The notes under the pieces are model-generated. The model was not told where the DNA came from and did not search any database. It was given only the letters and a program-made list of their open reading frames with translations. A stretch of 5,321 nt of DNA, taken from assembly GCA_013361595.1 (NCBI GenBank), contig JABFXT010000534.1, forward strand, positions 1 to 5,321, in the 5' to 3' direction. The translations under genes and the position numbers were made by a program. The DNA is from Nocardia sp. Lineage in GTDB: Bacteria; Actinomycetota; Actinomycetes; Mycobacteriales; Mycobacteriaceae. Below, in pieces: positions 1 to 5,229 of this stretch; the stretch's first letter is position 1; each line of letters begins with the position of its first letter.

Positions 1-315
1 TATCAGATACCCGAGAACAGTCTCGACACCAGATGCGCGCCCTCGTTCACGCTGCGCGGCGGACGCAACACCGATATCGCGGCCGTCCGCCGGCGCCCGG
101 AGAAATCGCGCTGGGAGGCGGCGTGGGCAGTACTCGTGCGGGCGGTGGAAACGGGTGCGCCGGATCTGGTGGTGGTGCCCGCGACCACGCTCGCCACCCT
201 GCGGCGCGACGATTGGCAGGTGCCGGCGTCGATCGAAGCACTCGCCGGAATGGTCTCGATATCCCGGGGCGCCGATCGCGCCGCGGCCCGCGTCACCGCG
301 CGGGCGGGGCGATGA
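1..315 (+). CDS. C-terminal end of an unrecognised protein, 5' truncated
   Basis: Reading frame 1 is open from the window edge to a TGA at 313-315, giving the last 104 residues of a protein that starts outside the window. The visible part is soluble and rich in Arg and Ala, with a beta-strand-like stretch (DLVVVPATTLATL) near the middle and a basic Ala/Arg-rich tail. No catalytic motif is recognised. Its stop overlaps the start of the next gene as ATGA, so the two are almost certainly co-translated. DUF2201/VWA-like genes in bacteria are commonly preceded by a MoxR-type AAA+ ATPase, so this could be the end of such an ATPase. However, no Walker or sensor motif is inside the visible part, so the identity is inference only. 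The reading frame itself is well supported by the overlap and by GC-rich third codon positions. Confidence 0.6.
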   Translation, partial: YQIPENSLDTRCAPSFTLRGGRNTDIAAVRRRPEKSRWEAAWAVLVRAVETGAPDLVVVPATTLATLRRDDWQVPASIEALAGMVSISRGADRAAARVTARAGR

Positions 316-1547
316 CCGCCGCCCCGGAGCTCGACTCCGGGAAACTCTGCACCGCCCGCCTGCAGGCCGCCCGGGCCCGGCCCTATCTGGCCACCGCGCT
401 GTACGCCCTGCACATCGTCGAATCGCGACGAGTGCCCACAATGGGCGTGGACAGATATTGGCGGTGCTACGTCTCGCCCGCCTTCGTGGACTGCACACCG
501 GTGGAGGAACTGGCCTCGGTGCTGGTGCACGAGGTGTCGCATCTGTTGCGCGACCATCACGGTCGCAGTGACCGGTTCGCCCGCGCACACGATCTCACCG
601 ACCCGGCGGAACGGCTGCGGATGAATATCGCCGCCGACGCCGAGATCAACGACGACGCCTTCGGTGACGGGCTGGTCCGGCCCGCCGGTGCGGTCCTGCC
701 GGCGACGCTGGGATTGTCCGACGGTGAGCTCATGGAGGACTATCTGCGGCAGTTCCGGCTCGGGAACTGCCGCGGCGATCTGGCCTGGCTCGACTGCGGT
801 AGCGGCGCCGACGGACTGGACCGGGAATGGGAGCTCGGGCCCGACGGTGCGAACGGCCTCACCGAACAGGAACGCGAGGCGGTCCGATTCCGGGTGGCGC
901 AGGGGATAATCGGCCGTCCGGGCAACGCGCCGGAAGGCTGGCGGCGCTGGGCAGAGGAAGCGGTGCACCCGCCGCAGCCGTGGCGGGACCTGCTCGGCGC
1001 GGCCATCCGCTCGGCGGCCTCCGCGCCCGGGGCCGGCGAGGACTACAGCTACGGCCGGCCCGCCCGCCGTTCGGCCGGGGTGCCCGGTGCCGTACTGCCC
1101 AGCCTGCGGCGCACACCGCCCAGGGTGAGCGTGATCATCGATACCTCGGGGTCGGTCAGCGACGCCGAACTGGGTAGCGCACTGCTCGAGGTGGCGGCCA
1201 TCTCCCGTGCGGTGGGCGGGCGCCGCGACCTGGTCAGCGTGCTGTCGTGTGATGCGGCGGCCCGGGTCGTGCATCCGCTGTGCCGGGCGGAGAAGATACC
1301 GCTGGTGGGCGGTGGGGGTACAGATCTGCGCACCGGGTTCACCCGCGCGCTGCGCAGCAGGCCCGCCCCCGATGTGCTCGTGGTGATGACCGACGGACAG
1401 ACACCCTGGCCCAGCAGCCCACCCCGTTGCCGGACGGTGGTCGGGTTGTTCCGCCGGGCGGTCGCGTGGAGCGAACACGATCCCGATTACGTTCCGGACG
1501 GGCCACCGTCGTGGGCGCGAGTGGTCGATATCGGGTCCTCGGCCTGA
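312..1547 (+). CDS. DUF2201-type protein: metallopeptidase-like domain plus VWA-like domain
   Basis: The 411-residue product has two parts. The N-terminal part (about residues 10-260) holds HEVSH at 73-77, an HExxH zinc-binding pattern, followed by a region with Asp/Glu/His residues (AADAEIND) as in the putative metallopeptidase domain of DUF2201 proteins. The C-terminal part (about 270-411) is VWA-like. It has a MIDAS-type D277-T-S-G-S281, then Gly-rich GGGGTD with T337-D338, and MTDG at 359-362, the three metal-ion-adhesion loops. There is no signal peptide or membrane segment, so it should be cytoplasmic. The ATG at 312 is preferred over an upstream in-frame ATG at 33 because it overlaps the preceding stop (ATGA) and begins the conserved domain; 33-311 is then the preceding gene in another frame. 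Such proteins usually pair with a MoxR ATPase in a chaperone-like assembly role. The actual substrate is unknown, and peptidase activity is not demonstrated for the family. Confidence 0.88.
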   Translation: MTAAPELDSGKLCTARLQAARARPYLATALYALHIVESRRVPTMGVDRYWRCYVSPAFVDCTPVEELASVLVHEVSHLLRDHHGRSDRFARAHDLTDPAERLRMNIAADAEINDDAFGDGLVRPAGAVLPATLGLSDGELMEDYLRQFRLGNCRGDLAWLDCGSGADGLDREWELGPDGANGLTEQEREAVRFRVAQGIIGRPGNAPEGWRRWAEEAVHPPQPWRDLLGAAIRSAASAPGAGEDYSYGRPARRSAGVPGAVLPSLRRTPPRVSVIIDTSGSVSDAELGSALLEVAAISRAVGGRRDLVSVLSCDAAARVVHPLCRAEKIPLVGGGGTDLRTGFTRALRSRPAPDVLVVMTDGQTPWPSSPPRCRTVVGLFRRAVAWSEHDPDYVPDGPPSWARVVDIGSSA

Positions 1548-1556
1548 GCGGTCGCT

Positions 1557-1604
1557 CGCGGTGGAGCCGCGCCGCCGTGGTGCTGCCGGGCCTGGGCCAC
1601 GGTG
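1557..1604 (+). terminator. Tandem hairpins downstream of the DUF2201-type gene
   Basis: Ten bases after the stop at 1547 a hairpin CGCGG/CCGCG (1557-1561 with 1567-1571, 5-nt loop) is followed by a second stem CCGTGG/CCACGG (1575-1580 with 1597-1602). The second stem can be extended by a wobble pair and one more G-C pair. There is no U-tract, which is usual for actinobacterial terminators. The position fits transcription termination, but stems this short arise easily at this GC content. Confidence 0.35.
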
Positions 1605-1683
1605 CCATCGGTCTGGTCCCGGAGCGCCGGATGCCGCGGCGGAGATCCGGTACCGCAGTGCGATTCGATGTCATACCAGAGGA

Positions 1684-1714
1684 TTACCTGCGTCGAGAAA
1701 CCGGCCGATAGCTT
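1684..1714 (+). promoter_or_regulatory. Candidate promoter of the desaturase, possibly leaderless
   Basis: TAGCTT at 1709-1714 fits the TANNNT pattern of an actinobacterial -10 element and ends 7 nt before the ATG at 1722. A weak -35-like TTACCT lies at 1684-1689 (19-nt gap). The bases just before the ATG (GCTTCGGTTTC) contain no Shine-Dalgarno sequence. Together these suggest that transcription starts at or very near the ATG. The -35 match is poor, so the exact element is uncertain. Confidence 0.4.
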
Positions 1715-1721
1715 CGGTTTC

Positions 1722-2798
1722 ATGACGACAACGGCCTCGCTCCCCGGATCACCTCCCCGGTCACCACGGCGCAGCGGCGCCGACGGTGACTACGCTCGCC
1801 TGCTCCGCCGGATCTCCGCGGCCGGACTCATGGACCGGCGGCCTGTCTACTACACCGTCCGGCTCGGCCTGGCCGGGATCGCGTTCGCGGGCGGCTGGGC
1901 AGCGTTCGTGCTCGTCGGCGACTCGTGGTGGACGCTCGCGGTCGCGGCGTTCCTGGCCGTGACGTTCGCCCAGATCGCCCTCGTCATGCACGATGTCGCG
2001 CACCGCCAGGTCTTCCGGTTGCGGCGGCCCACCGAGATCATGGGCCGGATCGCCGGCAACGCCGGAATAGGTTTGGGTTACGGCTGGTGGCAGGACAAAC
2101 ACACCCGGCATCACGCCAACCCGAACCATGAGGAACTCGATCCCGATGTCGCGCCCGATATCCTGCTGTGGTCGCAACGGCAGGCCCGGGCCGGCCGGGG
2201 TCTGCCCCGTCTCGTCGGGCGGGTACAGGCGTTCCTGTTCTTCCCGCTTCTGCTACTGGAGGGCCTGAACCTTCACCTGGCGGGTGTGCGGGCGCTCGGG
2301 AATCGATCGCTGAAGCATCGCGTATCCGAAGGTGCGCTGCTCTTCGGTCATTTCGCCGCCTACCTGGCCGTGGTGTTCGCGGTACTCCCGACGGACAAGG
2401 CCTGCGCTTTCCTGGCGGTGCACCAGGCGCTGTTCGGCCTGTACATGGGCTGCATCTTCGCACCCAACCACAAGGGGATGCCGACCCTGACCGGCGACGA
2501 CCGTCCCGATTTCCTCCGCAGGCAGGTATCGACCTCCCGCAACGTACGCGGTGGGGTGCTGACGGATTTCGCTCTCGGGGGCCTCAACTACCAGATCGAA
2601 CACCACTTGTTTCCGAGTATGCCGACACCGAACCTGCGGCATGCCCAGGTGATCGTCCGCGATTACTGTGCCGAGATCGGTGTGCCCTACCACGAGACCG
2701 GGCTGATCTCCTCGTACCGAGAGGCCTTGCAACACCTGCATCGGGTCGGAGCGCCCATTCGCGAGGCCGCCCGGCCCCGACTACGGGCCGATCAGTAG
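1722..2798 (+). CDS. Membrane fatty-acid desaturase (acyl-CoA/linoleoyl-CoA desaturase-like)
   Basis: This 358-residue member of the membrane di-iron fatty-acid desaturase family introduces a double bond into an acyl chain, using O2 and electrons from a separate donor. The three histidine boxes that bind the iron pair are intact: H90-DVA-H94, H127-TR-HH131 followed by ANPNH136, and Q291-IE-HH295 (QIEHHLFP). The Gln in place of the first His of box 3 is typical of the front-end/linoleoyl-CoA-like branch. No cytochrome b5 domain is fused, so an external ferredoxin or reductase is needed. Hydrophobic segments lie at about 47-65, 69-89, 168-186 and 205-245. The start at 1722 is chosen because it gives a normal-length N-terminus; an in-frame ATG at 1602 would add 40 residues of low-complexity, non-conserved sequence. 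The gene is alone on its strand and converges on the carboxylase gene. Substrate and double-bond position cannot be told from sequence. Confidence 0.92.
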   Translation: MTTTASLPGSPPRSPRRSGADGDYARLLRRISAAGLMDRRPVYYTVRLGLAGIAFAGGWAAFVLVGDSWWTLAVAAFLAVTFAQIALVMHDVAHRQVFRLRRPTEIMGRIAGNAGIGLGYGWWQDKHTRHHANPNHEELDPDVAPDILLWSQRQARAGRGLPRLVGRVQAFLFFPLLLLEGLNLHLAGVRALGNRSLKHRVSEGALLFGHFAAYLAVVFAVLPTDKACAFLAVHQALFGLYMGCIFAPNHKGMPTLTGDDRPDFLRRQVSTSRNVRGGVLTDFALGGLNYQIEHHLFPSMPTPNLRHAQVIVRDYCAEIGVPYHETGLISSYREALQHLHRVGAPIREAARPRLRADQ

Positions 2799-2863
2799 TT
2801 GTAGGTGCCGGCCAGCATGTTCAGCATGTTCAGGAAAATGATGTACTTCAGAAAGCCAGGCAT
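2792..2863 (-). CDS. Possible 23-residue hydrophobic microprotein
   Basis: A short frame on the minus strand encodes 23 residues: a start MPGFLK, a hydrophobic centre YIIFLNMLNMLAG and an aromatic C-terminus TYNY. A purine-rich Shine-Dalgarno sequence, GAGAGAG (2870-2876), sits 6 nt before the ATG. About 20 of the 23 codons end in G or C, as in the neighbouring genes. The frame is open further upstream, to an ATG at 3074-3076, but that stretch is Arg-rich, unlike a protein, and contains the carboxylase terminator, so the short form is preferred. The last codons overlap the desaturase stop tail-to-tail by 7 nt. A peptide this size could lie in or on the membrane or be a secreted or modified peptide. 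I recognise no family, and it may be a chance frame. Confidence 0.4.
   Translation of the reverse strand: MPGFLKYIIFLNMLNMLAGTYNY
2813..2830. repeat. Tandem 9-mer CAGCATGTT x2 inside the microprotein frame
   Basis: CAGCATGTT occurs twice without a gap (2813-2821 and 2822-2830), followed by CAG. On the minus strand it encodes the repeated L-N-M of the microprotein centre. It is in frame, so a unit gain or loss would change the peptide by three residues. Confidence 0.8.
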
Positions 2864-2905
2864 ATCGATCTCTCTCGTTGTCGATCTCGAGCGTCGACGG
2901 CCTCC

Positions 2906-2918
2906 GCACATGATGTGC
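2906..2918. promoter_or_regulatory. 13-nt palindrome, possible operator
   Basis: GCACAT-G-ATGTGC is a perfect 6+1+6 inverted repeat. It lies 43 nt upstream of the microprotein start, where a regulator of a minus-strand promoter would bind. No regulator is encoded in the window, so its role is inferred from symmetry and position only. Confidence 0.35.
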
Positions 2919-2933
2919 CCGTCGATTCGCGCG

Positions 2934-2951
2934 GCACCCGTGAACGGGTGC
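2934..2951. terminator. Perfect 7-bp hairpin in the convergent intergenic region
   Basis: GCACCCG-TGAA-CGGGTGC forms a perfect 7-bp stem with a 4-nt loop. It is 136 nt past the desaturase stop, so it could be a factor-assisted terminator for the plus strand or a regulatory hairpin. No U-tract follows. Confidence 0.35.
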
Positions 2952-3024
2952 GCTGCTACGACTTTCGTTCGGTGCCGCCGGAGTGTTACATCGCCGCGCC
3001 GAACCGCCGATCCGTACCGCGAAC

Positions 3025-3068
3025 GTTCACCGGCGCGACCGGATGTTTCCGGGCCGCGCCGGTGGAAC
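3025..3068 (-). terminator. Strong terminator hairpin after the acyl-CoA carboxylase gene
   Basis: CACCGGCGCG (3028-3037) pairs perfectly with CGCGCCGGTG (3055-3064). The stem extends outward by GTT/AAC across one bulged base, and inward across a small internal loop by CCGGA/TCCGG (3039-3043 with 3048-3052) around a 4-nt loop. This is by far the longest stem in the window and begins 5 nt past the carboxylase stop. No U-tract follows, as is common in actinobacteria. The stem is symmetrical and could also stop transcription arriving from the desaturase side. Confidence 0.75.
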
Positions 3069-3072
3069 GGCG

Positions 3073-4617
3073 TCACAGCGGAAGCAGGTGATGTTTACGC
3101 GGGTAGCGGATGACCTTCTTGTCGCGCAGGAGCCGCAGGGCGCGCCGGAGTTCCAGCCGGGTGGCCGACGGCTCGATCACGCTGTCGATATAGCCGCGCT
3201 CGGCCGCGATCCACGGTGTCGCGACGGTCGCGTTGTAGAAATCGATCATCTGCTGCCGCAGCACGCCGCGCTGATCTTCGGGCGTGGCGTCGAGAACCTT
3301 GCGCTGGGTGAGCCCGACAGCGCTCTCGGCGCCCATGACCGCGATCCGGGCGGTGGGCCAGGCCAGATAGATATCGCAGCCGAGGGCCTTCGCGCCCATC
3401 ACTGCCCAGCCACCGCCGTAGGCCTTGCGGACCACCACGGTCACCTTCGGGACGGTGGCCTCCACATAAGCGAACAGGAACCGGCCGCCGCGCTTGATGA
3501 CGCCGACTTTCTCCTGCTCCACGCCGGGCAGGAAACCGGGAGTGTCGACGACCAGCACCAGCGGGATCTCGAAGGCATTGCAGATGTGGATGAAATGCGC
3601 GGCCTTGTCGCTGGCCTTGGCGTCGAGCGCCCCGGCCAGCACCGTCGGCTGGTTGGCGACCACGCCCACCGGCCTGCCGTCGACCCGGGCGAAGCCGGTG
3701 ATCAGATTTTTGGTGGCTGCCGCACCGATCTCATGGAACTCGCCGTCGTCGAATATCCGCAACAGCACATCGTGCATATCGTAGACGGCATTGTCCGAGT
3801 CCGGGACCAGCGTGTTCAGCGTCAGATCGGATTCGGTGACCTCTGGTTCGAGACCGGGGTTCACGACCGGCGGGAGCTCGACCGCGCTCGACGGCAGATA
3901 GCTCAGATAGTTGCGGACCCAGGCGAACGCGGCCTGCTCGTCGGCGGCGACATGGTGGATATTGCCGTATCCGGCCTGGTTGTAGGCGCCGCCAAGCTCC
4001 TCCATATCCACTTTCTCGCCGATGGCGTCCTCGATGATCTTGGGGCCGGTGACGAACATATGCGCGCTCTCGGTGGCCACCACGACATCGGTGCAGATCG
4101 GCTGGTACACGGCTCCGGCCGCGCAGTTCCCCAGGATGAGCGACACCATCGGCACCGCACCCGAGAGCGGTTCCATCATGGTCGCCAGTTCGCCGTACCA
4201 GCGCAGCGAGGTCACGGCCTCCTGGACGCGCGCGCCACCGGAGTCGTTGATACCGATCAGCGGACAGCCCATCTTTCCGGCCAGATCCATGATGGCGGCG
4301 ACCTTGCGGCCGAACATCTCGCCGATCGTGCCGCCGTACACGGTCTGATCGTGGGAGAACACCGCGACCGGACGGCCGTCGACCAGACCGCGTCCGGTGA
4401 CCACGCCGTCGCCGTAGAGAGCGTCCTTGTCGGCGGGGTTGCGTACCAGGGCGCCGACCTCGACGAAGGTGCCCGGATCCAGCAGCATCTCGATGCGGTC
4501 CCGCGCGGAGGGTATGCCCTTACGCGCTCGTTTGGCGGCTCCCGCCTCGCCGGCCGGTTCCTGCGCGATCTCCAGCTTCTTACGCAGGTCGGCAAGTTTT
4601 TCGGCGGTAGAAATCAT
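3073..4617 (-). CDS. Acyl-CoA carboxylase beta (carboxyltransferase) subunit, AccD4-like
   Basis: The 514-residue, full-length carboxyltransferase subunit transfers a carboxyl group from biotin to the alpha carbon of an acyl-CoA, working with a biotinylated alpha subunit encoded elsewhere. The N-terminal crotonase-like half (about 35-260) contains GINDSGGAR (122-130), GNCAAGAVY (163-171) and HMFVTGP (186-192). The C-terminal half (about 275-500) contains [13 protein letters not shown] (358-370), YGGGWAVMG (400-408) and [12 protein letters not shown] (419-430), and it ends RKHHLLPL. Motifs such as [24 protein letters not shown] and EMFGRKVA resemble AccD4, the long-chain acyl-CoA subunit of mycolate synthesis, more than propionyl-CoA carboxylase. 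The usual pks13/fadD32 neighbours are absent, so a paralogue is likely. The residue matching Asp422 of Streptomyces PccB is Ala405. The start is supported by GGAAG (4624-4628) 6 nt before the ATG. The family is certain; substrate is not. Confidence 0.95.
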   Translation of the reverse strand: MISTAEKLADLRKKLEIAQEPAGEAGAAKRARKGIPSARDRIEMLLDPGTFVEVGALVRNPADKDALYGDGVVTGRGLVDGRPVAVFSHDQTVYGGTIGEMFGRKVAAIMDLAGKMGCPLIGINDSGGARVQEAVTSLRWYGELATMMEPLSGAVPMVSLILGNCAAGAVYQPICTDVVVATESAHMFVTGPKIIEDAIGEKVDMEELGGAYNQAGYGNIHHVAADEQAAFAWVRNYLSYLPSSAVELPPVVNPGLEPEVTESDLTLNTLVPDSDNAVYDMHDVLLRIFDDGEFHEIGAAATKNLITGFARVDGRPVGVVANQPTVLAGALDAKASDKAAHFIHICNAFEIPLVLVVDTPGFLPGVEQEKVGVIKRGGRFLFAYVEATVPKVTVVVRKAYGGGWAVMGAKALGCDIYLAWPTARIAVMGAESAVGLTQRKVLDATPEDQRGVLRQQMIDFYNATVATPWIAAERGYIDSVIEPSATRLELRRALRLLRDKKVIRYPRKHHLLPL

Positions 4618-4623
4618 CTATAA

Positions 4624-4628
4624 CTTCC
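4624..4628 (-). promoter_or_regulatory. Ribosome binding site of the carboxylase gene
   Basis: GGAAG on the minus strand lies 6 nt before the ATG at 4617, which fixes the start. No convincing -35/-10 pair could be chosen upstream. Confidence 0.65.
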
Positions 4629-4704
4629 AGGTTTATCCGCAGGAACACCACACCGTGATCGGGGGTGCTAGATACCGTACCCGGCGTAGCTGTATGTCGG
4701 GTTT

Positions 4705-4716
4705 GTGAGCTCTCAC
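4705..4716. promoter_or_regulatory. GTGAG-CT-CTCAC inverted repeat, possible operator
   Basis: A perfect 5+2+5 inverted repeat lies 88 nt upstream of the carboxylase ATG, a suitable place for a transcription factor. It is short enough to occur by chance. Confidence 0.25.
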
Positions 4717-4844
4717 CGAACACCGGTCCGCCGCCCGCGGTCGCGACCACCGGCTCGGCCGTCGGCTCCGATCGGCCGCTCTGCCCTTGCCACCGAGGAT
4801 GCCGGGACCCGGCGTCCGGCGGCGGAATTCGGATCGAAATCCAC

Positions 4845-4874
4845 TTGACGGGTGGCATACCCGTGGCGCACCAT
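4845..4874 (+). promoter_or_regulatory. Candidate promoter TTGACG-18-CACCAT
   Basis: TTGACG (4845-4850) is a near-consensus -35 element. CACCAT (4869-4874), 18 nt downstream, is a weak -10. If used, it would give a leader of about 350 nt in front of the lasso precursor, containing all the inverted repeats listed below. Confidence 0.3.
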
Positions 4875-4932
4875 GAAGTCGGGGCAAGGGGGTTTCGGAA
4901 CGCCGGGTAGGCGAAGCGGGGGTTTTCGACGA

Positions 4933-4958
4933 TATCGGCGGGTTACTCGATGCCGATA
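4933..4958 (+). repeat. Inverted repeat TATCGGC/GCCGATA
   Basis: TATCGGC (4933-4939) and GCCGATA (4952-4958) are perfect 7-nt inverted copies separated by 12 nt. They could form an RNA stem-loop or a dyad operator upstream of the lasso precursor. Confidence 0.45.
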
Positions 4959-4972
4959 AATGATGCCGTGTG

Positions 4973-5000
4973 CCCGAAAGAGGCCGAAAATAATTTCGGG
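4973..5000 (+). repeat. Nested inverted repeats around CCGAAA/TTTCGG
   Basis: CCGAAA (4984-4989) and TTTCGG (4994-4999) form a 6-bp stem with an ATAA loop. An upstream CCCGAAA (4973-4979) can instead pair with the same strand, TTTCGGG (4994-5000), giving a 7-bp stem. Two mutually exclusive hairpins sharing one arm are thus possible. Whether this is functional is not known. Confidence 0.4.
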
Positions 5001-5039
5001 ACGGGTGGGGAGGATTCCACCGGCAAGTTCGATGGGGTG

Positions 5040-5072
5040 TTCGTCGGCAGCGCAGGTGCGGCAATATATATG
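5040..5072 (+). promoter_or_regulatory. Candidate promoter with an AT-rich TATATATG -10
   Basis: ATATATATG (5064-5072) is a conspicuous AT block in otherwise GC-rich DNA and contains TATATA and TATATG as -10 options. TTCGTC (5040-5045) is a poor -35 at a slightly long distance (19 nt or more). It is the closest -10-like element to the lasso precursor and would give a leader of about 150 nt. Confidence 0.35.
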
Positions 5073-5193
5073 TGCTGAGCAGGGAGTATGTGCCACCTGT
5101 CCGTGGATCCGCGAGTCGTTCGTGCCGCGGCGATCGCAATCGAGCAATTCACATTCATACCTGGTCGTTCACTCTGATCGGCCAGGGAAGGCA

Positions 5194-5206
5194 CCCCTCC
5201 GAGGGG
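5194..5206 (+). promoter_or_regulatory. Short hairpin directly before the precursor ribosome site
   Basis: CCCCT-CCG-AGGGG forms a 5-bp GC-rich stem with a 3-nt loop, ending 10 nt before the purine-rich ribosome site. It could protect the transcript 5' region or modulate initiation. There is no U-tract, so it is not an obvious terminator. Confidence 0.35.
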
Positions 5207-5216
5207 AGCGGGGAAA

Positions 5217-5222
5217 GAAAGG
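5217..5222 (+). promoter_or_regulatory. Ribosome binding site of the lasso precursor
   Basis: GAAAGG lies within a purine run (GGGGAAAGAAAGG) and sits 7 nt before the ATG at 5230. This is one of the clearest Shine-Dalgarno sequences in the window and fixes the precursor start. Confidence 0.75.
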
Positions 5223-5229
5223 TAATCAC

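Larger units (their letters stand above)
4618..5229. other. 612-nt divergent intergenic region without a convincing gene
   Basis: This region lies between the carboxylase start and the lasso-precursor start. Open frames of 64-168 residues exist on both strands, but they overlap one another, are rich in Arg, Pro and Ser, and show no domain or good start. The left half is GC-rich. From about 4955 on, the sequence is clearly more AT-rich than the coding parts of the window. It holds several inverted repeats and candidate promoters, listed separately, and most likely carries the control signals for both neighbours. Confidence 0.6.

Noticed and set aside
3..1478. 491-residue open frame on the minus strand opposite the DUF2201-type gene
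   Set aside because: It is a GC-rich antisense shadow: Arg, Pro, Gly and His rich, without motifs, while the plus strand has clear HEVSH and MIDAS motifs.
1602..1721. Longer N-terminus for the desaturase from the ATG at 1602
   Set aside because: The extra 40 residues are not conserved-looking, overlap hairpins and the promoter-like element, and the normal family N-terminus fits the start at 1722.
2805..3113. 102-residue plus-strand frame after the desaturase
   Set aside because: It lies antisense to the microprotein and the carboxylase terminator, and becomes Arg/Ser-rich without motifs.
2983..4623. 546-residue open frame on the plus strand opposite the carboxylase gene
   Set aside because: It is the antisense of a certain carboxyltransferase gene, and its composition (runs of Asp/His/Gly) is typical of such shadows.
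4665..4910. 81-residue plus-strand frame in the divergent region
   Set aside because: It has no recognisable motif, no Shine-Dalgarno sequence and unremarkable composition; not enough to call a gene.
4880..4930. G-rich stretch (GGCGAAGCGGGGG) faintly reminiscent of a c-di-AMP (ydaO-type) riboswitch
   Set aside because: The other conserved blocks and the paired helices of that riboswitch could not be located around it.
4633..5147. Overlapping open frames of 92-168 residues on the minus strand in the divergent region
   Set aside because: They lack good ribosome sites and domains, conflict with each other and with the promoter region, and have non-protein-like composition.
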